From the NCBI GenBank assembly GCA_016218805.1, contig JACRCW010000080.1, positions 1 through 64,000 of the forward strand: a DNA stretch of 64,000 bases, given 5' to 3'. This document shows, piece by piece, positions 1 through 8,724 of this stretch; positions within the stretch are counted from its first letter, which is position 1; the number at the start of each line of letters is the position of its first letter. The position numbers were made by a program, and so were the translations under genes. The stretch is from Deltaproteobacteria bacterium. GTDB lineage: Bacteria; Myxococcota; JACRCW01. Below the pieces are notes generated by a model. That model had not been told where the DNA came from, ran no database searches, and saw nothing but the letters and a program-made list of their open reading frames with translations.

Positions 1-1
1 G

Positions 2-100
2 AAGGTGCTTTTCCCCAGTGGGAGCGGCGGCGCGGAGGCCCAACCCGGCGAAGTCCCCGGCACGCCCGGCGGTGCTGCGCCGGCGGGCGGCGAGGGCTGA
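2..100 (+). CDS. C-terminal end of an unidentified protein (5' partial)
   Basis: The frame starting at base 2 stays open from the window edge to a TGA at 98-100 and encodes 32 residues rich in Gly, Ala, Pro and Glu. Third codon positions are almost all G or C, as in the real genes of this window, and a low-complexity GAP-rich tail is common at protein C-termini here. It points towards the RimK-like gene on the other strand. Nothing in so short a tail identifies a function, and it could be chance reading of GC-rich DNA. Confidence 0.35.
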   Translation, partial: KVLFPSGSGGAEAQPGEVPGTPGGAAPAGGEG

Positions 101-154
101 GGGAAGGCAACCGTCCAGCGCAATAACCCGTCGCGTCCTCGGCGGGCCCGCCCC

Positions 155-1096
155 TCACGCGGCGGAGCGCCTTACCCCGCGCGCCGCACAGTGCCGCGCC
201 ACCAACCGGATGATGGCCCCCGCCACGTCGACACCGGTGGCGGATTCGATGCCGCGCAACCCCGGGCTGGCGTTCACCTCCAGCACCACGGGGCCGTCCG
301 CGCCGTGCATCAGGTCCACGCCGGCCACGCCCAGGCCCACCGCCCGCGCCGTGCGCTCCGCCATGGCGCGCAGCGCCGCGGTGAGCGGGACGCCGCACGT
401 CCGCGCGCCCTGGTGCACGTTGGCGCGGAAATCCCCGCGACGCGCGCGGCGCTCCATGGCGGCCACCGCGCGCCCGCCCACCACCAGCACGCGCGTATCC
501 ACGCCCGCCCCCTCGGCAATGAAGCGCTGCACCAGCACGTCCTCACCGGCCTCCGCCAGCGCGCCCACCTGCGCCTGCAGCTGCGCGGCGTCTGCGGCCA
601 GCATCACGCCCACGCCGTGGCTCCCCCGCACCGGCTTGACCACCACGGGAAACCCGCCCGCGGCCTCCACCGCCACGCCCAGCGGCATGCCGGGGCGCAC
701 CACCGCCGCGGCGGGAACCGGCAGGCCGGCCGCCACCAGCCGCTGCGCGCACCACAGTTTGTCCCGCGCCACCCACAGCGCGGCGGCGGGGTTGAGCGTG
801 GTGACGCCCATGGCTTCCAGCTGCTCCACCACCGCGGTGGACGTGCGGCCGGAGCGCGCTCCCAGCCGCGGCAGCACCACGGCGGGCGGGTGCAGGCGCC
901 CGCGCCCATCCGCCAGGAACGGGCCGGACGCGTCCCACCCGGGGACCACGCGCGTGGGGTCCACCACGCGCAGCGCCAGGCCCAGCGCGTCCGCGGCCTC
1001 GCACAGGCGGCGGGTGCTGTGCAGCCGGCGGCTGCGCGAAAGAATCCATGCGTCCGGTTCGCGGTCGTGGGAACGGGTCAACCGGGTGCGGGTCAC
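155..1096 (-). CDS. RimK-family ATP-grasp ligase
   Basis: This 313-residue protein resembles RimK-type ATP-grasp enzymes, which join an amino acid such as glutamate to a carboxylate on a protein or small molecule, using ATP. Residues about 85-300 form the ATP-grasp unit: a conserved Lys in FPVVVKPVRGSHGVGV near residues 150-165, the VLVQRFIAE segment near 190, and the metal-binding end VVLEVNASPGLRGIE near 270-285. The length matches RimK (about 300). The N-terminal 80 residues fit the pre-ATP-grasp domain. The next gene upstream on the same strand is SelD. The ATP-grasp call is firm; the acceptor substrate cannot be read from the sequence. Confidence 0.85.
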   Translation of the reverse strand: MTRTRLTRSHDREPDAWILSRSRRLHSTRRLCEAADALGLALRVVDPTRVVPGWDASGPFLADGRGRLHPPAVVLPRLGARSGRTSTAVVEQLEAMGVTTLNPAAALWVARDKLWCAQRLVAAGLPVPAAAVVRPGMPLGVAVEAAGGFPVVVKPVRGSHGVGVMLAADAAQLQAQVGALAEAGEDVLVQRFIAEGAGVDTRVLVVGGRAVAAMERRARRGDFRANVHQGARTCGVPLTAALRAMAERTARAVGLGVAGVDLMHGADGPVVLEVNASPGLRGIESATGVDVAGAIIRLVARHCAARGVRRSAA

Positions 1097-1114
1097 GTCA
1101 GAAACGGCGGCGCG

Positions 1115-1726
1115 TCAGCCTTCGGCGCCGGCCTTCTGCCAGTCATCCACCTGGCCATCGCCGTCGCGGTCCACGCCAATGCGGTCCACCTTCCCGTCTT
1201 CGTAGTACTCCCAGTAATCAATCTTGCCGTCGCCGTTGACGTCGGCTTCCTTCTTGGTGATCTTGCCCTTCTCGTAATACTTGTAGAGGTCGGGCTTCTC
1301 GTCGAAGTTCAGGTCCACTTCCTTGCGCGCCACCTGGCTGTTCTCAAAGTAGTTGATCGAGTCCACCTTGCCGTCAAAGTCGTAGTCAACGCGCTCCTTG
1401 TACAGGTTGCCCTTCTCGTCAAAGAACTTCCACACGTCGGCCTTGCCGTCAAAGTTCAGGTCAAACTCCTTGCGGACGAGCAGCTCGGCGCCGTTCTGCA
1501 CCTTGAAGTACTTGAGCATGTCAGCGCGCGCGTCATGGTTGAGGTCAAAGCGGCGGATGAGCAGCCCCTCAATGGACATCTCCTGCTTGTCCTGCGCGCT
1601 GGGGCCCTTGGTTTCCTTGATGGTGACCTCGGCGGCGCGCTTGCCGTCATTGCGCGGTGACGCACAGCCCAACGCGGTTCCGGCCACCACCGCTGCCACC
1701 CACACCCAGGCACCCATGCCACGCAT
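1115..1726 (-). CDS. lipoprotein with calcium-loop-like tandem repeats
   Basis: A 203-residue exported protein. The ATG at 1726 is preferred over upstream in-frame starts because GGAGG lies five bases before it. A short hydrophobic stretch ends in a lipobox (ALGC near residue 20), so it should be lipid-anchored. From about residue 60 to the end there are six imperfect repeats of 22-25 residues, each with a core such as DLNFDGKADVWKFF, DVNGDGKIDYWEYY or DRDGDGQVDDW. These are dockerin/EF-hand-like DxNxDGxxD loops, which bind calcium in known families; two repeats have lost the glycine (DLNHDARAD, DLNFDEKPD). Function is unknown; a structural or Ca-dependent envelope role is inference. Confidence 0.8.
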   Translation of the reverse strand: MRGMGAWVWVAAVVAGTALGCASPRNDGKRAAEVTIKETKGPSAQDKQEMSIEGLLIRRFDLNHDARADMLKYFKVQNGAELLVRKEFDLNFDGKADVWKFFDEKGNLYKERVDYDFDGKVDSINYFENSQVARKEVDLNFDEKPDLYKYYEKGKITKKEADVNGDGKIDYWEYYEDGKVDRIGVDRDGDGQVDDWQKAGAEG

Positions 1727-1788
1727 TGGATCCTCCATGAACGGGCCCCGTCCCCGCGGGGAGGGGTGACCATACACCAGCCGGCCGG

Positions 1789-2844
1789 TCACGCCACGAC
1801 CACGAGTCCCGGCGCCCCCTCTTCCACGCGGCCCACCACGCGCGCCGCGGCCGCGCCCGCCGCCGCAAGGGCCGCCACGCAGGCCTCCGCGCGCGCCGCG
1901 TCCACGCCAAACAGCAACCCCCCGGCCGTCTGGGGATCAAAGCACACCACGCGCAGATGCGGATCCAGCGTCCCTTCCACCACCAGGTGGGGCGCGCCGT
2001 CGGTCTCATTGTCCCGCAGCCCGCGGGACCGGATGCCGCGCTCGCTCAGGGCCAGCGCCAGCGGGAGGACCGGCAGGGCCGCCGCCGCCATGCGGATGCG
2101 GACGCCCGCGCCGCGCGCCATCTCCAGGGCGTGCCCCACCAGTCCAAACCCGGTGATGTCCGTGGCCCCGGTGGCACCAAACCGCACGGCGATGCGCGCG
2201 GCGTCCCGGTTGAGCGCCACCTGGGCGCGCAGGACCGTCTCCAGTTCCTCCGCGGTGCACGCGTCATTGCGGTAGCCGTTGATGATGAGGCCCAGGCCCA
2301 GGGCCTTGGTGAGCACCAGCGCCTGCCCCGCGCGCAGGCCGCCCTTGCGCAGGATGCGCGCCGGGTCCACCTGGCCCATCACGGACAGGCCCAGTTTCAA
2401 CTCCGCGTCCCTCACGGTGTGCCCGCCGACGATGGACGCGCCGGCAGCGGCCACGCGCTCCGCCGCGCCCTCCAGGATGCGCGACTTCACGTCGGGAGGG
2501 ACCACGTCGTCTTCGGGGAAGAAGCACAGGTTGAGCGCGGCCACCGGTTCGCCGCCCATGGCGTACACGTCGGACATCGCGTTGGTGGCGGCCAGTTGGC
2601 CAAACAGGAACGGGTCATCACACGGAGGGGTGATGACGTCCGCGGTCAGCACCAGCGCGGGTCCGGGCCCCACGGCAATCACCGCAGCATCATCCGGGGC
2701 GGCCAGGCCCACCAGGACACGGGGATCCCAGGCCCCGCCCGGAAGCGAGGCATGCCCAAGGATTTCGCGCAGGCCGCCCGGGCCCACCTTGGCGGCTCAA
2801 CCGCCGCTGGATGCACAGGCGGTCAGCTTCACGTGCGCTGCCAT
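1789..2844 (-). CDS. selD: selenide, water dikinase (selenoprotein, in-frame TGA)
   Basis: SelD makes selenophosphate from selenide and ATP for selenocysteine and selenouridine synthesis. An ordinary reading starts at 2787 and lacks the catalytic N-terminus. Reading from the ATG at 2844, behind AAGGAG with three bases spacing, gives MAAHVKLTACASSGG, then TGA at 2799-2797, then AAKVGPGGLREIL. This matches the SelD active-site segment, in which the residue before the conserved AK/CK lysine is Cys or selenocysteine. The product is thus 351 residues with Sec at position 16. Downstream motifs are typical: DVITPPCDDP, TNAMSDVYAMGG, GGHTVRDAELKLGLSVMG and TDITGFGLVGHA. A perfect 6-bp hairpin stem follows the TGA at once. 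It lies 13 bases after a 637-residue gene, so the two are probably cotranscribed. Confidence 0.93.
2773..2799 (-). promoter_or_regulatory. candidate bacterial SECIS hairpin after the selD TGA
   Basis: Directly 3' of the TGA (2799-2797) the mRNA reads GCCGCC (2796-2791), a 12-base loop containing AAGGUGGG (2790-2779), then GGCGGC (2778-2773). The stem is a perfect 6-bp match. Bacterial SECIS elements are hairpins just after the UGA that bind SelB and often carry a G near the start of the loop. The position fits, but in DNA this GC-rich such stems also arise by chance, and no SelB specificity can be judged from sequence. Confidence 0.5.
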
Positions 2845-2857
2845 GTTCTCCTTGTGC

Positions 2858-4771
2858 TCACGGCCATGGGCGGCCGTGGCGGGGGTGGTCCAGCGAATAC
2901 GCGGCCAGCTCGCGCGGCTCCTGCAGGCCGGAGAGGCAGCGGTGCGCGCAGCTGCCGCGGCAGGCGCGCGTGAGCAACTCCGTCCACGCGCGCACCCACG
3001 CGTCGCCCAGGTCACGGCGTTGCCGGGAGGGGAGGCTCTCCGCGTGCTTGCGGATGGCCACCTTGGCGGCCTCCTGCAGGCGTGATTCCTCGGTCGTCCC
3101 CTCGGTCACCTCCGCCACCGCGCGCGCCGCCAGGCTGCCCGCGTCCGCGTGCAACAGCGTGGTGCGGTCCTCATCCAGGCCGTCCAGCGCGCGTGGCGTG
3201 ACCCGCGCGGCGTCCAGCGCCGCCGCCGCCAGGTCCAGGGCCAGCACGTGTACGCCCTTGGGCACCGACGGCAGGATTTCGCCGCGAAGCTCATCCCGCG
3301 CGCTGGGCGGCGGCGTCACCGGTGCCCCGGGTGCATCCTCCACGCCCACCGTCTTGCGCAGCAGCGCCGCGTACACCGCGGCGGCCTCCGCCGGGGTATC
3401 CAACGCGCGCAGCAACCCCGCCAGGGCGGGCGCCGCCTCGTCGTGGCGCGCGTGCGCGGCCGCCGCCGCGTGCGCCAAGGCGGCCCGCAGGCGCGCCACC
3501 GTGGTCTTCCTGCCCGCCACGTCCTTGCACGCCTGCGCCACCGTGGCGTCCTTGGGCCGGCCGCGCGCGCGCATCTCCTTGGCCAGCTCCTTGCGCACGC
3601 CCTCGGACAGGTCCGTGCCTTCCAGTTCCACCGCCAGCACCAGCGGATGGAACAGCACCGCCGGCTCAAACGGCGCGGGCGCCGCGGACGACGTCATCGC
3701 CGCGGATTCCTGGATCCCCGCCGCCAGCGCCACGCTTTCAATCGCGTCGCGCAGACCGGGCACCGCCTTGCCCTTGAGGGGGGCCTCCGCATTCCACAGC
3801 CATTCCAGCGCCTGCCGGCACAGCGCCACGCCCGTGGCCGGCGGCACGTCAACCAGGCCGCCGTGGGACGCCGCGTGCAGGGCCGCCCACTGGTGCAGGT
3901 TCTCCACCGCGGAGCCCTCCGCCTGCTTCCAGTGGCCCTCCGTCATGCCCGGCCAGGCCACCGCCGCCACCCCGCGTGACCGCGCACCGGACACGGACAG
4001 CACCACCACCACCGCGCCGCGCGCGTCCGCGCCGCTCACCGCGGCGTGCGCCGCCACGCCCCCCGCAGCGTCCCGGTGCCTGCCCAGGGCCGCCACGCAC
4101 GCGTCATGCAGCGGGCCGGGAAGCAGCGCATGCTCCGCGGACTCCAGGATGGGCACCGCCGCCTGGGCGGGCGTTTCCAGAGCGCGCGTTGCGGCGCCAC
4201 GGAAGGGCGGGCGGGTGAGCGGGTGGATGAGCAGCTCCGCCCACACCTGTGCCTCCGGCACGTACAGCCGCCCGGCCAGCGCAGCCACCGCGGCCGGCGC
4301 TCCGTCGTCGGGCAGCGGGGGGTCGGAGACCAGGGATTCGGCGGCCACCCGCGCGCGCTGCCATGGCTGGGGAATGGTGGCCACGTGGCGCGCCACGTCC
4401 TCCACAAACAGCGGCAGTGCGTCCGCCGCGGGCACCGGCACCTCCGCCTCGTCATCCTTGAGGCGGCCGTGGGCCACGCCGTTCTGGAACAGTGCGCGCA
4501 GCCATGCCCGCGGCCGCGCGGGCGCATCCGACGCCACCCGTGCCGCCACCCAGCCGCGGTCCGCGGCGGTGAGCACGTTCTCCAGCACGTAGGCCGCGTC
4601 TGAGGCGCGGTCCCGGTTGGCATCCGCCAGCCGCGTCCACAGCACATCCAGGGCGGTCTCCCGTGGCGCGCCCAGCCTTTCAAACAGGAAGCGCACCTGC
4701 GCGCCGCCAACCATCGGCGCGACGATCAGGCGCTCCAGGCCGCCCTTCCATGGTTCGACGGTCGTCGTCAC
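2858..4771 (-). CDS. uncharacterised 637-residue protein upstream of selD
   Basis: A large, soluble, Ala-rich protein that I do not recognise. No signal peptide, membrane segment or nucleotide-binding motif is evident. The composition is alpha-helical throughout, with a Thr/Pro-rich hinge (VTPPPSARDE) about two thirds along. The C-terminal end has a small cluster of three cysteines (CRGSCAHRC) followed by a His/Pro-rich tail, which could bind metal. It starts at a GTG at 4771 and ends 13 bases before selD, so cotranscription is likely. The divergent neighbour is a small lipoprotein. A link to selenium use is only suggested by position. Confidence 0.75.
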   Translation of the reverse strand: MTTTVEPWKGGLERLIVAPMVGGAQVRFLFERLGAPRETALDVLWTRLADANRDRASDAAYVLENVLTAADRGWVAARVASDAPARPRAWLRALFQNGVAHGRLKDDEAEVPVPAADALPLFVEDVARHVATIPQPWQRARVAAESLVSDPPLPDDGAPAAVAALAGRLYVPEAQVWAELLIHPLTRPPFRGAATRALETPAQAAVPILESAEHALLPGPLHDACVAALGRHRDAAGGVAAHAAVSGADARGAVVVVLSVSGARSRGVAAVAWPGMTEGHWKQAEGSAVENLHQWAALHAASHGGLVDVPPATGVALCRQALEWLWNAEAPLKGKAVPGLRDAIESVALAAGIQESAAMTSSAAPAPFEPAVLFHPLVLAVELEGTDLSEGVRKELAKEMRARGRPKDATVAQACKDVAGRKTTVARLRAALAHAAAAAHARHDEAAPALAGLLRALDTPAEAAAVYAALLRKTVGVEDAPGAPVTPPPSARDELRGEILPSVPKGVHVLALDLAAAALDAARVTPRALDGLDEDRTTLLHADAGSLAARAVAEVTEGTTEESRLQEAAKVAIRKHAESLPSRQRRDLGDAWVRAWTELLTRACRGSCAHRCLSGLQEPRELAAYSLDHPRHGRPWP

Positions 4772-4843
4772 GGGGGCGCTGCTGTACGGCGCGGGGCAGC
4801 CGCGCGCAAGGCGCCGCGGCGGTCGGTCTGTTACACCGTGGCC

Positions 4844-5188
4844 ATGCTCAAGGATGCACTGCTGCCCGTGGCCCTCGGGGCCGTCCTGCTCGGCTGTCCG
4901 CCGCCGCCCACGCTGGATGATCCCACGCCCGGCGCGCCGGACTGCGGCACGCTGGACCCCAACGTGGTGCTCCCCCCGCGGCTGTGTCCCGCGCAGCGCA
5001 CCGTCGTGCGGGATGAGGGCAAGCCGGAGTTCGTCCGGCCCCGTCCCGGCGGCGGACTCATCTGGGTGTACCGGTTTGCATCCGGGGACGTGTTTGGCCA
5101 GCGTGAGGGCTTCCGTTTCTACGATTGGAGCCCGGAAGGCCGCCTGCTGGACCGGCGCGAAGAGTTCACCCAGCGGGCAGAACGCTGA
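4844..5188 (+). CDS. small putative lipoprotein
   Basis: A 114-residue exported protein. The N-terminus MLKDALLPVALGAVLLGC is a signal peptide ending in a good lipobox (VLLGC); the next residues are Pro-rich. The rest contains LCPAQRTVV, WVYRFASGDVFGQREGFRFYDW and a charged C-terminus. A GTG six bases upstream (4838) is an equally possible start, since neither has a clear Shine-Dalgarno sequence. It diverges from the 637-residue gene and is followed 39 bases later by another lipoprotein gene on the same strand. No family is recognised. Confidence 0.7.
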   Translation: MLKDALLPVALGAVLLGCPPPPTLDDPTPGAPDCGTLDPNVVLPPRLCPAQRTVVRDEGKPEFVRPRPGGGLIWVYRFASGDVFGQREGFRFYDWSPEGRLLDRREEFTQRAER

Positions 5189-5227
5189 CGCGTGCGCCCG
5201 TGGTACGGTCCACGGCGCGGAGGCTCC

Positions 5228-6730
5228 ATGAGACGGTCGCGGTGGGCGGGTTGCCTGCTGGCGTGGGCGGTGGCCGGTTGCCCCTCGGAGACCGCGCCGG
5301 TCGCCGCGGATGGCGAAGGCGCATTTGGCACGGGCTCCTCCAGCCGCGGCGCGCTGGCGGGGTCCTCCACCAGCCGGGCTGAGGGGTCGTCCGCACCGGC
5401 CACCTCGGGCGCCGCGTCCTCCACGGATGCCTCGGCCGCCACCAGCACGGCGCCGGTCTCCTCCGGCCCGGTGCCCTCCAGCAGCCTCCCCCTCCCCTCC
5501 TCCGCGTACTCCTTCTCCTCCTCCAGCCGGCCGGCCTCCTCGTCGTCCCAGGCGCGCAGTTCCAGCCGCCCCGCGGGCAGCAGCAGTGCCGCCGTTCCCT
5601 CGTCGTCATCGCGGGCGGTCTCGTCATCCGCGGCGCCGCCCTCCAGCAGCGGCCCGCTGTGCGGCAACGGCCAGGTGGACCCCGGGGCGGGTGAGGTGTG
5701 TGACACGGCCATCCCCACCGGTGCGGGCGCATGCCCGTCGGCGTGCGCAGATTCGGACCCCTGCACCACGGACCAGCTGGACGGCGCCGGGACGTGCGCG
5801 GCGGTGTGTCGCTTCCTCCCGGTGGGTGCGGGACCACTGGACGCGTGCTGCCCGGGCGGGGCCAACGCCAACACGGACCTGGACTGCGCGCCGGTGTGCC
5901 CCAACAACCTGGTGGAGCCGGGCGAGCAGTGCGACGACGGCAACTACGATCCCACCGACGGTTGCGACGCCTGCCTGCTGACCCAGCCACCGCCCGGCAC
6001 CGCGTTCCGCTTCACGTCGCTGGCGCTGCGGGATCCCCACATCCTGGTCTCGGTGGGCGTGTGCTTTGACGCCACGGATGACGTGCCCTTTGGCCTGGGC
6101 GCCTCGCTCAACAGCCTCATTGACGCGTCGGTGACGCAGGATCAGAACGGGGACGGCTTCTTTGATTGGTCACCCACGCTGGTGTTCCTCCCGCTGGACG
6201 CCACCGGCCCGGCCACCGCGCTGGAGTTCCACACCGCCATCTGCGCCGCGGATGGGTCTTCCTGCAGCCCCTCCGGGGCCACGCCGCTGCCGTCCTCCGC
6301 CGTCAACGGCGCCACCACCTGCCTGGCGCCCACCACCGGCACCACGCACCCGTATCAACCGCCGGTGGATACCAGCGCTCCGGCGTGCTTCTCCGCCGCG
6401 CTGGGAAACCTGACGCTGGACCTGGGCGGGCTCCCGCTGGCGCTGCAGGACGCGCGCGTGGCGGCCACCTACGTGGGCGCCCCGCCGGACAACCTGACGC
6501 ACGGGCTGCTGCTGGGCTTCCTGCCCGAGTCCACCGCCGACGCCCTCCTGGTCCCGCAGGGCCTGCCGCTCGTCGGGGGACAGCGGTTGAGTTCGCTGCT
6601 GCCGGGGGGCAATCCGCCGGGGCCGGGCCGCAACTGCGCCACCTGGTCAGACGTGGACAACCGCGGCACCACGCGCGGCTGGTGGTTCTATTTCAACTTC
6701 ACGGCGGTGCAGGTCCCGTGGAGCGGGTAG
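5228..6730 (+). CDS. Ser-rich lipoprotein with DUF4215-type cysteine-rich repeats
   Basis: A 500-residue surface lipoprotein. The ATG at 5228 has GGAGG four bases upstream, and the signal peptide ends in a VAGC lipobox. Residues about 35-145 are a Ser/Ala/Pro linker. Then come two cysteine-rich repeats with the DUF4215-like patterns CGNGQVDPGAGEVCD and CPNNLVEPGEQCDDGNYDPTDGC, common in secreted proteins of Myxococcota. The C-terminal 250 residues form a globular domain with an Asp-rich loop (DQNGDGFFDW), possibly calcium-binding. Function is unknown. A second Ser-rich lipoprotein of similar design is encoded at 26316-26807. Confidence 0.85.
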   Translation: MRRSRWAGCLLAWAVAGCPSETAPVAADGEGAFGTGSSSRGALAGSSTSRAEGSSAPATSGAASSTDASAATSTAPVSSGPVPSSSLPLPSSAYSFSSSSRPASSSSQARSSSRPAGSSSAAVPSSSSRAVSSSAAPPSSSGPLCGNGQVDPGAGEVCDTAIPTGAGACPSACADSDPCTTDQLDGAGTCAAVCRFLPVGAGPLDACCPGGANANTDLDCAPVCPNNLVEPGEQCDDGNYDPTDGCDACLLTQPPPGTAFRFTSLALRDPHILVSVGVCFDATDDVPFGLGASLNSLIDASVTQDQNGDGFFDWSPTLVFLPLDATGPATALEFHTAICAADGSSCSPSGATPLPSSAVNGATTCLAPTTGTTHPYQPPVDTSAPACFSAALGNLTLDLGGLPLALQDARVAATYVGAPPDNLTHGLLLGFLPESTADALLVPQGLPLVGGQRLSSLLPGGNPPGPGRNCATWSDVDNRGTTRGWWFYFNFTAVQVPWSG

Positions 6731-6816
6731 ACGGGGCTGGTGGTGGGTGGACGTGGGTCCGCGGCACCCACCCGCCGTCCATGTAGCCCGTGAAATTCGT
6801 AACGTGAGTTGCCACT

Positions 6817-8619
6817 ATGTGCGCCATGCGGTTTGAACAAGCGCAGAAGCACCCGCGCTACCGAACGGACGTACCGGTGGCCCTGCTGCTGCCGGATGGA
6901 CGCAGCGTGGAAGGGCCGGCCGAGAACATCTCCAGCGGTGGCGTGTTTGTGCGCACGCCGTACCTGCTCTCGCCCGGGACGCGGATGTACCTGGAGTTGA
7001 AGCAGCCGGCGCCGGGGCTGGTGCTGCCGGCCAGCGTGGTCCACGTGATGGACCCGGAGAAGGCGCGCACCCGCAACCACCCCACCGGCATGGGCCTGCG
7101 CTTTGAGTCCGTGGACGAGCAGGCCGCCTGGCAGCTGCAGCGCTACCTGTTCTACCTGTTCCGCGGTGGGCAGCGGATCACCGTCCCCACGCACCTCACC
7201 CCGGCCGGGCCCGGCGAGTGGGCCCCGGGCGGGCGCATTGGCCGGTGCGTGCTGCTGCACAAGCTGGGACAGGGCGGCATGGCGGAGGTGTGGCTGGCCC
7301 GCCGCGAAGGCTTTGACAAGACGATGGTGCTCAAGACCATCAGCGCCCGGTTCCGGGGTGACGCGGCCATGGCCCAGCTGTTCCTCGACGAGGCGCGGCT
7401 GGCCGCCGGGCTCAACCATCCGGCCATCGTGCAGACGTTCGACATGGGGGAGCACGAGGGCATCCCCTACCTGCTGATGGAGCACCTGGACGGCCGTTCG
7501 GTGGCGCAGGTGCAGGAGGCGGCCGCGGCACGGCAGGAGCCGGTGCCGGTGGCCCTGGCGGTGCGGGTGGCCAGCGAATGCTGCGCGGCCCTGGAGCACG
7601 CGCACGCCGCGGGGATTGTCCACCGCGACGTCACGCCGGAAAACCTGTTCATCACGTATGCGGGACACGTCAAGCTGCTGGACTTTGGCATCGCGCGCGC
7701 GGCGCAGAGCGTCCACCACACGCTGCCCGGCGTCATCCGCGGCAAGCTGCACTACCTGTCGCCGGAGCAGGTTAGGGCCGAGGAGCTGGACGGGCGCACG
7801 GACCTGTGGGCGGTGGGGGTGAACCTGTACAAGCTGGTGACCGGCACCTTCCCGTTCACCGGCCGCGGTGAGTTGGAGACGTTCTGGGCCATTGTGGACA
7901 AGGAGCCCCCGGCCCCCCGCGCGCTGCGTCCTGACGTTCCCGACGCGCTGCAGGACATCATCCGCCGGGCGCTGGCCAAGCAGGCGGATTGCCGGTTCCA
8001 ATCCGCGGGCGAGATGCGCGCGGCCCTGGAGTCCTGCCTGGAAGACCCGGCGGGCACCTTCCAGCTGGCTGCCACCATGGAGTCACTGTTCCCGGCTCAG
8101 AGCGACCCGCAGCGCATGCGCGTGGCGACGTTTGTGCCCACCTCCACGCCACCCGCCATGGACGCGTCCTTCCTGGCCGCCTCCGCAGCCCTGCGGGCGG
8201 CCAGACCCGACGCCACGCCGCCGGCAATCACCGCGCACCCCACTCTTTCCCGTCTTGGATTGGCCGGGCTGGCGCTGGCGCTGGCCGCTGCGGGGTCTGC
8301 CGCGGCGCTGTATGTGGCCCGCCCGGCGGTGCCGCCAACCGCCGCGCCGCCGGTGGCAGCGGAGCCCGCCCCGGTTCCGGTTCCGCCCGCCACCACCGGC
8401 TTCCTGCGGGTGGACAGCAACATGGAGGGGCTGGTGTCCGTGGACGGGCGCGGTGCGCGGGTGACGCCCGCGCTGTTTGTGGACCTGGCGCCCGGCGAAC
8501 ACCTGGTGAGGCTGGACACCCCGCAGGGACGGTCCCGCACCACGGTGGTGCGCGTGGACGCGGGGGCCACGGCGCAGGTCACGTTGCGCTTCCCGGACCG
8601 GGTGCTGGATTCCCACTGA
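6817..8619 (+). CDS. PilZ-Ser/Thr protein kinase-PEGA fusion protein
   Basis: A 600-residue membrane signalling protein. Residues 10-110 form a PilZ domain: the NxSxxG half of the c-di-GMP motif is present (NISSGG, 37-42), but the RxxxR half is degenerate (QKHPR). Residues 141-405 form a Hanks-type kinase with glycine loop GQGG (151-154), Lys173, the catalytic Asp271 in HRDVTPEN, and DFG at 289-291, so it should be active. A Pro/Ala linker and one membrane helix (about 482-505) lead to a C-terminal PEGA domain (TGFLRVDSNMEGLVSVDG), probably periplasmic. An ATG nine bases downstream is an alternative start. Which proteins it phosphorylates is unknown. Confidence 0.92.
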   Translation: MCAMRFEQAQKHPRYRTDVPVALLLPDGRSVEGPAENISSGGVFVRTPYLLSPGTRMYLELKQPAPGLVLPASVVHVMDPEKARTRNHPTGMGLRFESVDEQAAWQLQRYLFYLFRGGQRITVPTHLTPAGPGEWAPGGRIGRCVLLHKLGQGGMAEVWLARREGFDKTMVLKTISARFRGDAAMAQLFLDEARLAAGLNHPAIVQTFDMGEHEGIPYLLMEHLDGRSVAQVQEAAAARQEPVPVALAVRVASECCAALEHAHAAGIVHRDVTPENLFITYAGHVKLLDFGIARAAQSVHHTLPGVIRGKLHYLSPEQVRAEELDGRTDLWAVGVNLYKLVTGTFPFTGRGELETFWAIVDKEPPAPRALRPDVPDALQDIIRRALAKQADCRFQSAGEMRAALESCLEDPAGTFQLAATMESLFPAQSDPQRMRVATFVPTSTPPAMDASFLAASAALRAARPDATPPAITAHPTLSRLGLAGLALALAAAGSAAALYVARPAVPPTAAPPVAAEPAPVPVPPATTGFLRVDSNMEGLVSVDGRGARVTPALFVDLAPGEHLVRLDTPQGRSRTTVVRVDAGATAQVTLRFPDRVLDSH

Positions 8620-8724
8620 CCAGCGGTCCGCCCCGAGAACCCACGCTTCCCATGCACGGGGCCGCCTGCTAGTTGCGCGCCGCCGTGGCCTCGTACGTGG
8701 GCCGGGACCTGGAGGCGTGACGCC

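Noticed and set aside
191..1660. Long plus-strand open frame over the RimK and calcium-repeat genes
   Set aside because: It is the antisense of two clear minus-strand genes; its protein is His/Arg-rich with no motifs.
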